Shown: positions 1-10,524 of the stretch, piece by piece
Layout of the letters: each line of letters starts with the position of its first letter
Numbering within the stretch: the first letter of the stretch is position 1
DNA from: DYJB01 sp963777165
Lineage (GTDB): Bacteria; Chloroflexota; Anaerolineae; Anaerolineales; E44-bin32
Length of the DNA stretch: 64,000 bases
Direction: 5' to 3'
NCBI GenBank assembly: GCA_963777165.1
Contig: CAVZPO010000001.1
Location: 61,460-125,459 of the forward strand
Position numbers and translations under genes: made by a program
Notes under the pieces: model-generated
Database searches by the model: none
The model's input: the letters and a program-made list of their open reading frames with translations, nothing else
What the model was told of the DNA's origin: nothing

Positions 1-1561
1 ACGAGGCCGCAGCCGAGACCTATGTCCCGCTGCTCGATTCGCTCAACCGGCTTCAGCAAGAGGGTGTTCCGGCGCGGCTGACACTCACTCTGACGCCGAT
101 CCTGCTCGAACAGCTGGCCGATGATTTGGTGCGTGCCAACTTCCTGACGTATCTGGACGAGAAAGTGGAGGCGGCGACGGCCGACATCCCGCGCTTCGAG
201 AAGGCCGGCGATGCACACTTCGCCTACCTGGCCGGCTTCTACCGGGATTGGTACATGGGGATCCGCCGCAGCTTCGTAGAGCGCTACGACGGGAACTTGG
301 TCCCGGCCTTCCGCCGGCTGCAGGACGCCGGGGTGATCGAAGTGGTCACTTGCGCGGCGACCCACGGCTATCTGCCGCTGCTCGATCGGGATGAGTCGAT
401 CAACCTGCAGTTGCGGACGGCGGTCGAAGCGCATCGCCGGCATTTCGGACGCGCCCCCGCGCCATCTGGCTGCCTGAGTGCGCCTATCGCCCGGCCTACT
501 TCGCTGAAGATGGCCGGCAGCGCCCCGGGCTGGAATCGTTTCTCCACGAGCACAAGATCGGGTTGTTCTTTGCCGAGACGCACATGATCGAAGGCGGACG
601 ACCGGTCGGCGTGGCCGCCGGCGAGGCGATCGGGCCGTACGGCAACATCCTGCGCCGCTATGTCGTTCCCTTCTCGGAGGTGCGCCCGGCTCAGCCTGCC
701 ACCACCTACCTGCCGTACTTCGTCGCCGGGACGGACGTCGCCGTCCTCGGGCGCAACAATCGCAGCGGACTCCAGGTGTGGAGCGCCGAGTGGGGCTACC
801 CGGGAGATTTCGACTACCGTGAGTTCCACAAGAAGGACGGGTCCTCGGGGATGCAGTACTGGCGGGTGTCTGGAGCCCGCGTATCCCTCGGGGACAAGGA
901 TGCCTACCATCCGGATTGGGCGGCCGGTAAGGTCGGCGGGCACGCCCGTCACTATGCCCATCTGGTCGGCGATCTCCTCAAGGGCTACCAGTCGGAGAAG
1001 AAGGGCTACGGGGTTGTGTGCGCCAATTACGACACCGAATTGTTCGGCCACTGGTGGTTTGAAGGGGTGTCGTGGATCGAGGCTGTACTGCGCGAGCTCG
1101 CGGCGTCGGAGGTGGTCGAACTGACGACCGCTCCGGCGTTCGTCGAGGCCCACCCCCCGGAAACCGTGCTGAATCTGCCGGAAGGATCGTGGGGCGCGGG
1201 CGGCACGCACTTCGTCTGGGACAACACCGATACGCACTGGATGTGGCCGGTGATCCACGCCGCCGAGCGCCGAATGCTCGAACAGGTTCGCAAGCATGCG
1301 TCTGCATCCGCCGCCGAGGAGTCGGTCCTGAAGCAGGCGGCCCGGGAGCTCCTGCTCCTGCAGTCGTCAGACTGGCCATTCCTGGTGTCCACCGGGCAGG
1401 CGCGTGAGTACGCCGTGCAGCGTTTCCACAGCCACGTCGAGCGGTTCGACCAGCTGTCGGACTCCCTCGACCGCGGCGCGCCGGACGTGGATCTGGCTGC
1501 GCACTTGTGGGAGAAGGACAAGGTGTTCCCAGACATCGACTTCCGCTGGTTTACCGCATGA
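1..1561 (+). CDS. GH57 1,4-alpha-glucan branching enzyme, 5'-partial, one frameshift
   Basis: Glycoside hydrolase family 57 branching enzyme that would introduce alpha-1,6 branches into glycogen. The 5' end is cut by the window; the reading frame is open from base 3. The N-terminal half is in frame 3 to about base 455 and the rest in frame 2. The change falls at a C5 run (454-458): one extra C restores the family motif IWLPECAYRP, whose Glu is the expected nucleophile. The second catalytic region is ANYDTELFGHWWFEG, whose Asp is the expected acid/base. The C-terminal helical domain follows. The stop overlaps the ATG of the downstream glycogen synthase (ATGA), so translation is probably coupled. 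The indel next to the active-site motif is more likely a homopolymer miscall than a real lesion. Confidence 0.88.
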
Positions 1562-4516
1562 GGGTGTTGTTCCTGGCGGCTGAAGCCTCCCCGCTGATCA
1601 AGGTGGGGGGATTGGGCGACGTCGCCGGCGAACTCCCGCCGGCGCTGTCCCGGTTGGGCATCGACATCCGGGTGGCCATCCCGCGCTACGCGCATCTTGC
1701 TGGGCATGTGGCCGGGATGCGCCCGCAAGTGCGCGTCGATGTGCCGCGTCCCTCAGGCCCGCTGCCGGCGGAGGTCTACGACTTGCCGACGGAAGGCGGA
1801 CGGCTCTGGTTGGTCGGCGGGAAACCCGTGGAGCGCGCGCCGGGTGTGTACGGAGACGCCGCTGCCGATGCGGCCAAGTTCATCTTCTTCGCAATTGGTG
1901 CGCTGCAGGCCTGCCGGGCCACAGGCTGGTCTCCGGACGTCGTTCACGCGCATGACTGGCACACGGCCCCGGCGTTGGCGTGGCTGCGCACCGTCGGTGA
2001 AGATTGGGGGACGACCGCGGCGGTCCTGACCGTGCACAACTTGCCTTTCATGGGATCCGGTGGAGGCGACGCTCTCGGCGAGTATGGCCTTCAGGCGGCG
2101 AATGAGCCGCTGCTCCCGGAGTGGGCACGCAGCCTGCCGTTACCCCTTGGCATGGTCCACGCCGACTGGATCACCACCGTCAGCCCTGGCTATGCTGCGG
2201 AGATCCAGACTGCGGCTTACGGTTGCGGGCTCGAAGCGTTCCTGGCGTCCAGGTCCGACCGACTGCGCGGCATCCTGAATGGTATCGATCCTACTGTCTG
2301 GGATCCCGCCAGTGATGCGTCGCTTGAGTTCGAATTACGATCTCAGTTCGCTCGACGATCGCCGCCCGAACAAGTCGGCGCTGCAGACCGCCCTCGGGCT
2401 GCCTGTCGAGCCGCGAATCCCGCTGCTGGCGATGGTCACGCGCCTCGACGCCCAGAAGGGAGTCGACTTGGTGCTGGAGGCTCTCACGCGCCTCGCCGAT
2501 CGGCCGTGGCAGCTTGTGCTCCTCGGCAGCGGCGATCCGGCGATCGAAGACCGGGCCCGGGAATTCGCTGCGCGGCGAACCGGACAGGTACGTTTCGTGC
2601 CTGCCTTCGACCCCACCCTGGCACGCCGGATCTTCGCTGGAGCGGATGTGATCATGGCGCCGTCCCGCTACGAGCCTTGCGGTCTGGTGCAGTTGATCGG
2701 CATGCGCTACGGTGCGGTGCCGCTTGTGCGGGCCACCGGCGGCCTGAAGGACACGGTGGCTCCGTATTCGGTCGGTGGCAATGGGACGGGCTTCTTGTTC
2801 GGCCCCGCCGATGCGCAGGCGCTGGCAGAGGCGATCAGCTCGGCCCTCGAGGTGTACTCCGATCAGCGCCGCTGGCGAGGCTTGGAGCGTCGGGGAATGG
2901 CGCAGGATTTCTCTTGGGCTCGCTCCGCTCAGGCCTATGCGAACCTGTACCAGGAGGCGGCTGCGCTTCGCCGCACAGGGCAGGGAGGTCTCGACGTGAT
3001 CTCGGGCCGGGCGGGAGGAATCCTGCTCCATCCGACCTCGCTTCCCGGGCCGTATGGGATCGGCGACCTGGGGCCGGCTGCCCACTCCTGGGTGACGTGG
3101 TTGGCAAGCGCCGGCTGCCGACTCTGGCAAGTGCTCCCCCTGGGCCCGACCGGTTACGGAGACTCGCCCTATCAGTCGTTGTCTGCCTTCGCCGGAAATC
3201 CGATGTTGATCAGTCCTGAGCTTCTCGTTCAGGATGGACTGCTGCGCAGCGATGAGCTCGAAGGCGCTCCGGCGTTTCCGATGGACAGCGTCGACTTCGG
3301 AGCGGTGATCGCATGGAAGGACCGATTGCTCACGCGCCTGACGGATACGTTCGGCGCCCGCGCCAAACGTGGGCAGCGTGAGGAATACGCCCAGTTCCGA
3401 GAGGCAAACCGCGCCTGGCTGGAGGACTTCTCTCTGTTCATGGCGCTCAAGCGTGCACACGGCGGCGCGTCCTGGACGCAATGGCCCGAGGGCCTGCGCG
3501 CTCGAAACCCGGAGGCCCTGGCTGCTTCGCGGCGGTCGATGAAGGCGGAGATCGAGGCGCAGTCGATTCGACAGTCCGTCTTCTTTCGCCAATGGAGCTC
3601 ACTGGCCGAGGCGGCGCATGCGTCCGGGGTCGACCTCGTAGGGGACGTCCCGATCTTCGTGGCACACGACAGCGCGGACGTGTGGCGCCAGCCTGAGATG
3701 TTCGCCCTCGACGCCTCCGGCCAACCGGCATTCGTGGCCGGCGTCCCTCCGGACTACTTCTCCCCCACGGGCCAGCGGTGGGGCAATCCCGTGTACCGAT
3801 GGGAGGCGATGCGGGCGGACGGGTATGCCTGGTGGCTGCGCAGGATGCAGGCGGTGCTATCCCTGGTCGACGTCGTACGGCTGGATCACTTTCGGGGCTT
3901 CGAGGCGTACTGGGAAATCCCGGCGTCGGCGCCGACGGCCGAGACCGGCCGCTGGGCTCCGGGGCCGGGAGCGGAGTTGCTCACCGCCCTCCGCCAGGGT
4001 CTGGGGGGGCTGCCGATCATCGCCGAGGATCTTGGCGTGATCACGCCGGGGGTGACGAAGTTGCGCACGGACTTCGGACTGCCGGGCATGAAGATCCTTC
4101 AGTTCGCCTTCGATGATGGTCCCGAACACGAGTTCCTGCCGCACAACTACCCGGCCCACTGCGTCGTCTACACCGGTACACACGACAACGACACGGTCGT
4201 CGGGTGGTACGAGTTGGCCGCCGAGGAATCGCGCGACTTCTGCCGGCGCTACCTGGGCCGCGACGGGAGTGACATCGCCTGGGACATGATCCGCGAGTCC
4301 TGGTCGTCCGTGGCACAGTGGGCCATTGCCCCGCTGCAGGACGTGCTCAGCCTGGGACCCAAGGCGCGGATGAACTACCCCAGCCGCGAACACGGCAACT
4401 GGGGCTGGCGGGTGCGTGCCGAGCAGCTGACCGACGCCCTCGCTGACCGGCTGGCCGGGATGAACCACGCGTACGGCAGGCTGGCGCCTCGCCCGGAACC
4501 AGTGTCCGGCGGCTGA
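1558..4516 (+). CDS. glgA-malQ: Glycogen synthase fused in frame to 4-alpha-glucanotransferase (GlgA-MalQ), one frameshift
   Basis: The first part (1558 to about 2990, about 478 aa) is GT5 glycogen synthase: KVGGLGD at residues 15-21 binds ADP-glucose and the C-terminal half has SRYEPCGL. The reading frame changes at about 2331-2336, where one surplus base separates the two halves in the linker before NYDLSSLDDRRPNK. The same frame then runs without a stop into a GH77 amylomaltase/MalQ domain (about 2996-4516, about 506 aa) starting GRAGGILLHPTSLPG. It has the nucleophile motif RLDHFRG, the acid/base motif IAEDLGV and THDNDT. Both parts have normal family length. A GTG at 2996, 7 nt after GGGAGG, could start MalQ separately, and a +1 frame TGA overlaps it (2997-2999). 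An undetected indel in the glgA tail would turn the fusion into two overlapping genes. Confidence 0.82.
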
Positions 4517-4592
4517 TGTACGACTACCTCCAGGTCGGAAAACTGGAGGCTTGATGCGAGATCCAGTCCACGCGTTCCGGGGAGTGTCGCCG

Positions 4593-5093
4593 ATGAAGAT
4601 CGCCGTCTTGAGTGACAGCCACGACAATATCTGGAAGCTCGCCGCCGCCATGCCCCACCTGGCAGCAGCGGATGCCGTCATCCATTGCGGCGACCTGTGT
4701 TCGCCCTTTATGGTCACGCGGATCGGGGAGGGCGTGGGTGGAAAGCCGGTGCACATCGTGTGGGGGAACAATGACGGCGATCCCCACCTGATCGGCCGGA
4801 ATGCACGGGCATTCCCCGGCATCACACTCCACGGTGAGCTGGCGAAATTCGAATTCGGGGGCCTGCGCATCGCCGTCAACCACTACCCGGAACTGGCGCG
4901 CGGCCTGGCACTCTCAGGCGAGTTCGACCTCGTGTGCTACGGCCACGACCATACCGCGCACCAGGAATCGGTTGGCCGGTGCCTGCTGCTCAATCCGGGC
5001 GAACTGATGGGCATGAGCGGATCGAGCCGACTGGCAGTGGTCGACACCGGATCCCGGGAGGTGCAAAGCATTGATTTGGGGCCCGGGGGCTGA
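4593..5093 (+). CDS. YfcE/MJ0936-type metallophosphoesterase
   Basis: A 166-aa calcineurin-like phosphoesterase of the small YfcE/MJ0936 group, usually phosphodiesterases that use two divalent metals. The metal-binding blocks are all present: D8-x-H10 (LSDSHDN), HCGD, GNND, and the final GHDH. I chose the ATG at 4593 because the family fold begins directly with MKIAVLSDSH and GGGGAGT lies upstream; an in-frame ATG at 4551 would add 14 unrelated residues. It stands alone behind the glycogen genes. The natural substrate cannot be read from the sequence. Confidence 0.85.
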   Translation: MKIAVLSDSHDNIWKLAAAMPHLAAADAVIHCGDLCSPFMVTRIGEGVGGKPVHIVWGNNDGDPHLIGRNARAFPGITLHGELAKFEFGGLRIAVNHYPELARGLALSGEFDLVCYGHDHTAHQESVGRCLLLNPGELMGMSGSSRLAVVDTGSREVQSIDLGPGG

Positions 5094-5160
5094 ACGCCGC
5101 CATCCGCAACGGCCCGCCGCGATCGGAGTGCGGCGGGCAGGTGGGCCTGTGCATGTGCAA

Positions 5161-5183
5161 CGCCCTGGCAACATGCCAGGGCG
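5161..5183. terminator. Perfect 10-bp hairpin between phosphoesterase and tRNA-Arg
   Basis: Perfect inverted repeat CGCCCTGGCA / TGCCAGGGCG with a 3-nt loop. It lies downstream of both the phosphoesterase (+) and the tRNA-Arg (-), the right place for a bidirectional terminator, but no T-run follows on either side. Confidence 0.5.
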
Positions 5184-5185
5184 GT

Positions 5186-5260
5186 TGGCGCCCCTGCGGC
5201 GACTTGAACGCCGGCTTTTGCCTCCGGAGGGCAACGCTCTATCCACTGAGCTACAGGGGC
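5186..5260 (-). tRNA. tRNA-Arg (anticodon CCG), CCA encoded
   Basis: Folds as a full cloverleaf on the minus strand. The acceptor stem is GCCCCTG/CAGGGGC, the D-arm GCTC/GAGC, the anticodon arm TTGCC-CTCCGGA-GGCAA, and the T-arm CGGCG-TTCAAGT-CGCCG. The loop centre CCG reads CGG (Arg). The discriminator is G, and the 3' CCA is encoded at 5186-5188; the 72-nt body spans 5189-5260. Confidence 0.95.
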
Positions 5261-5388
5261 GAACAGAGGCTATTCTAACGCTGCATCGTCGGCGTTACAA
5301 GATCTATCGGTCCGGAGCCTATGCACCCGACCTCGGCGCGGAAGCATTACGGGCAGCGGCATCGGGTGGCCGGTTGAGGAGGAACAGG

Positions 5389-5697
5389 ATGCACATCGTG
5401 CACGTGCACGTACGCGTCAAACTCGAGTCGGTCGAGGCTTTCCGCCGGGCGACGATCGAGAACGCCCGCAGCAGCCTGCGCGAGCCGGGGGTTGTCCGAT
5501 TCGACGTGGCACAGCGCAGCGATGATCCGACCCGCTTCGTCCTGGTCGAGATCTATCGGACGCCGGACGATCCGCCTCAGCACCGCCTGACGGCACATTA
5601 CGCCACGTGGCGTGACGCCGTCGAGCCCATGCTGGCAGAGCCGCGTTCGAAGGTTGAGTACGTGAACGTGTACCCTGAAGACCTGAGCTGGGAGTGA
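5389..5697 (+). CDS. Antibiotic biosynthesis monooxygenase (ABM) domain protein
   Basis: A 102-aa protein made of one ABM ferredoxin-like fold, similar in length and pattern to LsrG/YgiN-type proteins (quinol or autoinducer-handling monooxygenases without a prosthetic group). The start ATG follows GAGGAGG at proper spacing. The family core is visible as VHVRVKLESVEAFRRAT, then EPGVVRFDV, FVLVEIYRT and H..TAHYATWRD. The iron-containing dehydrogenase starts 3 nt after its stop, so the two are co-translated. This suggests sequential action on one small aldehyde or quinone-like metabolite; the actual substrate is not evident. Confidence 0.8.
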   Translation: MHIVHVHVRVKLESVEAFRRATIENARSSLREPGVVRFDVAQRSDDPTRFVLVEIYRTPDDPPQHRLTAHYATWRDAVEPMLAEPRSKVEYVNVYPEDLSWE

Positions 5698-5700
5698 GGC

Positions 5701-6900
5701 ATGCCGTTTGATTTCGCAAGCGCCGGCCGGATCATCTTCGGCGCGGGCAGGCTGAAGGAGCTGGGCGGGCTTGCCGCCGCCTACGGGCACCGCGCTCTGC
5801 TTGTCACCGGCGCTCACGTCGGGCGAGCGGAGGCAGGACTGCAGCGACTAGGCGAGGCGCGAATCACTGTGTGCACGATGTCGATCGGGCAGGAGCCGAC
5901 GACGGAAGACTTGCGCCGGGGGATCCGACTGGCACAAGCTGAAGGGTGCGACCTGGTGATCGGATTCGGCGGCGGAAGCCCGATGGACGCCGCCAAGGGG
6001 ATTGCTGCACTTCTCGGGAATGGAGGGGATCCGCTCGACTACCTCGAGGTGATCGGGCGCGGCAGCGCACTCGCGAAACCCTCCTTGCCCTGCATTGCCA
6101 TCCCGACGACGGCCGGGACGGGGACCGAGGTCACGCGCAACGCGGTGATCCTGTCGCCCGAACACGGCGTGAAGGTCAGCCTGCGCGGGCTGCAGCTCCT
6201 CCCGACGATTGCGCTGGTCGATCCCGAGCTGAGTGCGACGATGCCGCCGGCGGTGACGGCGAGCACCGGGCTGGACGCACTGACGCAGCTCATCGAGCCG
6301 TTCGTCTCGAGCCGCGCCAATCCACTCACCGACGCCCTGTGCCGTGACGGATTGAGCCGTGTCGCCCGCTCGCTCCGGCGTGCCTACGAGCACGGTGAGG
6401 AACAGCCGGCGCGCCATGACATGGCATTAGCGGCTCTGTTTTCCGGCCTTGCATTAGGTAACGCCGGGCTGGGATCTGTCCATGGATTCGCCGGCGTGAT
6501 CGGGGGGATGGTCCCCGCCCCCCATGGCGCCCTGTGCGCCGCCCTCTTGCCCCACGCCATCCGTGTGAATGTGCGCGCTTTCCGCGAGCGATCACCGGAC
6601 AGCCAGGCGCTGGCCCGCTTCGCTGAGCTTGGTCAACTGCTGACGGGCTCGCCCTCGGCCGCCGCCGCCGAAGCGGTCCGATGGATCGATGAGTTGTGCG
6701 CCGCGCTCCATGTTCCGCCGTTGGGAGCGTATGGGCTGGAGCGCCGGCACCTGCCTGAGCTGCTCGAGAAGTCCGCCGCGGCCAGCAGCATGAAAGCCAA
6801 CCCGATCGCCCTGACGCGGGAGGAGATGGAGGAAATCGTCCTGGCGGCGCTGGGGGCCACGGCGGGCAACCATGGGGACGTGGTGTCCGATGCGGGTTGA
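5701..6900 (+). CDS. Iron-containing alcohol dehydrogenase family protein
   Basis: A 399-aa group III (Fe-dependent) alcohol dehydrogenase, NAD(P)-dependent. The nucleotide-binding stretch GFGGGSPMD is at residues 88-96 and TTAGTGTEVT at 135-144. Metal-ligand regions are D191 in GLDALTQLIE, then GSVHGFAG and PHGALCA. The residue that is His in FucO-type enzymes (DALTH) is Gln195 here, a variant I associate with some Fe-ADH subfamilies, so metal use may differ. It follows the ABM monooxygenase by 3 nt. Maleylacetate reductases belong to the same superfamily and are an alternative. The substrate is unknown. Confidence 0.85.
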   Translation: MPFDFASAGRIIFGAGRLKELGGLAAAYGHRALLVTGAHVGRAEAGLQRLGEARITVCTMSIGQEPTTEDLRRGIRLAQAEGCDLVIGFGGGSPMDAAKGIAALLGNGGDPLDYLEVIGRGSALAKPSLPCIAIPTTAGTGTEVTRNAVILSPEHGVKVSLRGLQLLPTIALVDPELSATMPPAVTASTGLDALTQLIEPFVSSRANPLTDALCRDGLSRVARSLRRAYEHGEEQPARHDMALAALFSGLALGNAGLGSVHGFAGVIGGMVPAPHGALCAALLPHAIRVNVRAFRERSPDSQALARFAELGQLLTGSPSAAAAEAVRWIDELCAALHVPPLGAYGLERRHLPELLEKSAAASSMKANPIALTREEMEEIVLAALGATAGNHGDVVSDAG

Positions 6901-8940
6901 GGGAACCCTGCAGCGGCTGGTATCGATCGGGCGGAAGCCCTACGCGATTCCGGCCGGGCTCTTCGTCGCCATCTTCCTCGCCTACGGGGTCTTCATTCCC
7001 TGGCTCGGCTTCTACTGGGACGACTGGCCGACGGCCTGGTTCAACTACCTGCAGGGGCCGGGGGTGTACTGGCAAGTCTTCGCCAGCGATCGACCGGTCC
7101 TTCCATGGCTCTACTCCCTGACTACCTCGTGGTTAGGACTTTCCCCACTTGCCTGGCAGGCCTTCGTGGTGTTCGCGCGCTGGGTAGCCGCGGTGTGTGC
7201 ATGGTGGATGGTTCGTAAGGTGTGGCCCGGCTGGCGCATCGGCGCGGCGCTGACGGCGCTGCTCTTCAGCCTGTACCCGGGTTTCAAGCAGGCCCCGGTT
7301 GCGATCATCTACAGCCACTTCTTCCTCCTGTTTGGCATGTCGTTTGCCTCACTCGGGCTGATGGTCGTTTCGGCGCGCTCCCGATCTCGACGGACGATTC
7401 TCCACTTGATCGCGTTGCTTCTGGGAGCTCTGAGCATCTTCTCCATCGAGTACACCGCCGGGCTGGAGTTGATCCGTCCGCTTCTTCTGTGGCTGGCAAT
7501 CGGCTCCGCCCAGGGCCGAAGCTGGAGCAAGCTGCGCGCCGTGCTCACGATCTGGGCGCCGTACGCGCTGATGTTCGCCGCGTACCTGGGGTGGCGCGTC
7601 CTCGTGCTGGGGTTCCCCACCTATCAGCCGCAGCTGCTGAGGGGCATGGATGTCGACCTGGCGCAGGCGCTTGGCCGCGCAGGCAGTGCGATGATCGAAG
7701 CGCTGTACACGGCGACGGTCGGGGCCTGGGGGCAAGGGCTGGACGTTTCGGCGCTCGCCGACGTCGGGCGCAGAGGGTTGCTCGGATACGTCATCATGGT
7801 AGTGGCCGTTGCCTGCGTGGCATTCCTGATCCTTCGAGCTGGAGGTGACGCCACACCCGGCGCCCTCGATGGAACGGTTTCCCGCGAGTGGCCGGTGCAG
7901 GCGATCGGGGTCGGCATTGCGGCGATGTTCGCCGGCGGATTGACGGTGTGGGTCACCCAACTCCCGGTCGGCCTTGAGTATCCGTGGGACCGGCTCACCT
8001 TGCCGCTGGCTCTCGGCGCCTGCCTTGCCGTTGCGGGAGTCATCGGCTCTTCCGGCGGCCAGGTCTTCGCCTGGCGATCGCGGAGGCGATGCTTGGCCTC
8101 TCGGCCGGGCCGCATCTCCTATCGAATCGCACCTACGTGAAGGACGCGGAAGACTTGCGGGTGTGTTTCTGTGGCAGCTGAGCTGGAGCATTCCCGGCCT
8201 GGAGAAGGGCACAACCTTGTTGACGAATGACATCCCGTTGCGCTACTACAGCGACAACACGCTCACCGCACCGTTGAACTGGATGTACGCGCCGGAGAAC
8301 CACAGCTTGCAGATGGACTACATGCTCTACTACCCGACGGTTCGTGTCGGGCTGGCGCTTCCGACTCCCGATCGCGGGCTGCCGATCCACCAGGTCTACC
8401 GCGCCGCCTCGTTCGACGGCTCGACTTCGCAGGTGCTGGCACTCTATTCCTCGCCACCCGGGTGTGTGCACGTGCTGGACGTGGTGCTCGATGATTCGAT
8501 GCCCAATCTGCCGGCGAGCCTCTCGGCGTGGGTGCCGCTGTCGCGACTCGATCTCATCCAGGCCGAATTCGGAGGAGGGCCCAGTCCCGCCGCTGTTCCC
8601 GCACGAGCCCGAGCGCAACTGGTGCTATTACTACGAGAAGGCCGATCGGGCGCGGCAGCTCGGCAATTGGCGGGCTGTGGCGGAGCTCGGTGATCTGGCC
8701 TTCTCGGTTGATCATCCAAACGACCCCTCGGAACGTTTGGTCTTTATCGAAGGCTACGCACACGTCGGTCGACTGGACCGGGCAGAGGATCTGAGCTACG
8801 AAGCGCTCGAGCAGAACCCGGCGGTCAACCGCATGGTCTGTCATACCTGGGAGCGCATCGAGCGCGAAGCAGATCTTGGTGAGGAGGGGCATTCGGCCGC
8901 CGGCCGCGTTCGGGAGCGGGCCGAGTGCGACGATGCGTGA
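6890..8940 (+). CDS. Multi-spanning membrane protein with soluble C-terminal domain, several frameshifts
   Basis: Starts inside the 3' end of the dehydrogenase gene (ATG 6890; 6872 is also possible). The first about 400 codons (frame 2) encode 9-11 hydrophobic helices, with FYWDDWP near the N-terminus recalling the first loop of GT39-like transferases. The frame shifts near 8085-8110 and 8150-8160 (through NRTYVKDAED to FLWQLSW) and again near 8565-8580. The last part is soluble: HEPERNWCYYYEKADRA, then DHPNDPSERLVFIEGYAHV. I recall similar full-length proteins in Anaerolineae without a defined function. Three or four indels in one gene could mean poor assembly here or a true pseudogene. Confidence 0.6.
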
Positions 8941-9020
8941 AACCCGCCACCATCGACCGAGAAGTTCGACCACCCGGTCAGGTGGCCTCGGCGCGGCCGA
9001 TTCATGGAGGAGGGCTCGTC

Positions 9021-9251
9021 ATGCCTGCTAAGAACATCCACGGCCGGCCGAATGGTTCGATTCGCATCCCGGGGCCCATCCTTCTGGTGAAAGCCAACGG
9101 CGAGGAGATCCGGATCGACAAGGAGACGATCGGGTTCTGCCGCTGCGGTGCGTCAAAGGACAAGCCGCTGTGCGACGGGAGCCATCGCGAGATAGGGTTC
9201 GAGGCGGAGGAGTTTACGATCCTGATCGAGTCAGCGGATCAGGATTCGTAG
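9021..9251 (+). CDS. CDGSH-type iron-sulfur protein
   Basis: A 76-aa protein with one CDGSH (mitoNEET-like) domain that should bind a 2Fe-2S cluster through three Cys and one His: C40, C42, C51 and H55 in CRCGASKDKPLCDGSH. The ATG follows GGAGGAGGG. The N-terminal IRIPGPILLVKANGEEI is the beta-rich part usual for single-domain bacterial members. A role in redox or Fe-S handling is typical of the family. It is monocistronic in appearance, between the broken membrane protein gene and the phosphate transporter. Confidence 0.88.
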   Translation: MPAKNIHGRPNGSIRIPGPILLVKANGEEIRIDKETIGFCRCGASKDKPLCDGSHREIGFEAEEFTILIESADQDS

Positions 9252-9496
9252 CTGCCTGCCGCCGGCGCTCTCGCTTCTCGCTGTGCAGACAACTCACGCC
9301 CGGGCGCGAATCACGGACATAGCCCGGGGAGGCCACCTGGCATGAATTCCTGCGAGCAGATTGCGTTCCGCGGTGCCGCGTCGGATGGGCGCGGCCGCGA
9401 CGCTCGAGTGCGCTCGCGTTCGAGGAGCTGCGCTCGTCCCCTGTTGCCTGCTGCCTCTCGGGCTCTCAACCGCGGCCCCGAGCCCATCCAGGGCCT
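9252..9496. other. Intergenic, no gene seen
   Basis: About 245 nt between the CDGSH gene and the PiT transporter. Short open frames here lack family resemblance and plausible start signals. No terminator or clear promoter was identified. Confidence 0.5.
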
Positions 9497-10483
9497 GTGA
9501 TCTTGGCCGCGTTGCTAATCGTCCTTTCTATGGCTTACGCCTTCATCAACGGCCTGAATGACAGTCCATCGATCGTTGCACCGGTCGTATCCACCCATGC
9601 GCTCCGACCGCGCCATGCCCTCCTGGTGGCTGCCGCGGCCCAGGCCTGCGGGCCTCTGCTTCTTGGCACCGCGGTGGCGAGGACCGTTGCGACCCGCGTT
9701 GTGGACGCGGAAAGCCTGATCCCCGAGTCCATCCTGGCGGCATTGATGGCCGCACTGCTCTGGGCCACCCTGACATCGATCACAGGGATCCCATCTTCAT
9801 CGTCCCACGCTCTCATCGGCGGGTTGGCAGGGGCGGCGTTGGCGACCGCCGGGCCGGGTGCCATCGTCCTGCCTGGGCTGGCCCGCGTGACGGTCGCTCT
9901 GCTGGTTGCGCCGCCTTTGGGCTTGGCGATCGGATTCCTGGCGGTCCGGTTGACGCTCCGCCTGGCGCGCCGGGCGAGACCTGCATTCAACAACCACTTG
10001 CGGCGGTGGCAGCAGTTAACCATGGTCGCCCTCGGAGTCAGCCACGGCGCAAGCGACCCCCCGAAGGCGATGGGCGTTCTGACCCTGGGGCTCTTGGTGA
10101 TCGGTGCCCAACACGGCCCCGGCGTGCCGGTCTGGGTTGTCGTCGCGTGCCTGGGATCTTTCTGTCTGGGGACGTCGATCGGCGGGTGGCGGCAGATGAG
10201 GACGCTGGGCGCCCGGGTCTATCATCTGAGGCCTGTGAATGGGTTCGGGGCGCTGGTGGCGGGATGGCTGGTCGTGCTCACGGCTGCGCTGGTGGGTGGG
10301 CCGATCAGCACCACTCAGGTGATGGCCTCAGCGATCCTGGGGGCAGGTGCAGCCGAGCGCCTGAACAAGGTGCGTTGGCTGATCCTGCGCGACATGCTCA
10401 CGGCCTGGCTCCTGACGATCCCGGCAACCGTGATGCTCTCCTCTGCCATCTTCCGGCTGCTCATGCTGGCAAGGCGCGGGTGA
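9497..10483 (+). CDS. PiT-family inorganic phosphate transporter
   Basis: A 328-aa membrane protein with about nine or ten hydrophobic helices and the two PiT signature repeats: FINGLNDSPSIV near the N-terminus and GVSHGASDPPKAMG in the middle. It would carry phosphate with a cation symporter mechanism. The second signature has Ser where most relatives have Asn (HGxND), a small deviation. The GTG start gives the family's usual short N-terminus (MILAALLIVLSMAYAF). No PhoU-like gene is adjacent, although such pairing is common. Confidence 0.85.
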   Translation: MILAALLIVLSMAYAFINGLNDSPSIVAPVVSTHALRPRHALLVAAAAQACGPLLLGTAVARTVATRVVDAESLIPESILAALMAALLWATLTSITGIPSSSSHALIGGLAGAALATAGPGAIVLPGLARVTVALLVAPPLGLAIGFLAVRLTLRLARRARPAFNNHLRRWQQLTMVALGVSHGASDPPKAMGVLTLGLLVIGAQHGPGVPVWVVVACLGSFCLGTSIGGWRQMRTLGARVYHLRPVNGFGALVAGWLVVLTAALVGGPISTTQVMASAILGAGAAERLNKVRWLILRDMLTAWLLTIPATVMLSSAIFRLLMLARRG

Positions 10484-10490
10484 CGGACGC

Positions 10491-10520
10491 TTGACTCGCC
10501 TCCTCAGGGTGTGCTAAAGT
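10491..10520 (+). promoter_or_regulatory. Promoter of the TetR-led beta-oxidation operon
   Basis: TTGACT (10491-10496), 18-nt spacer, TAAAGT (10515-10520). The operator lies immediately downstream, so the repressor would cover the transcription start. Confidence 0.65.
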
Positions 10521-10524
10521 CAAA

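Noticed and set aside
454..470. Programmed ribosomal frameshift in the GH57 gene
   Set aside because: No slippery heptamer or downstream pseudoknot evident, and similar single-base breaks occur in unrelated genes of the window, so error is simpler.
2279..2340. Separate start of a second glycogen synthase gene at 2279
   Set aside because: The sequence before and after is one continuous GT5 protein; the break is a single indel in the linker.
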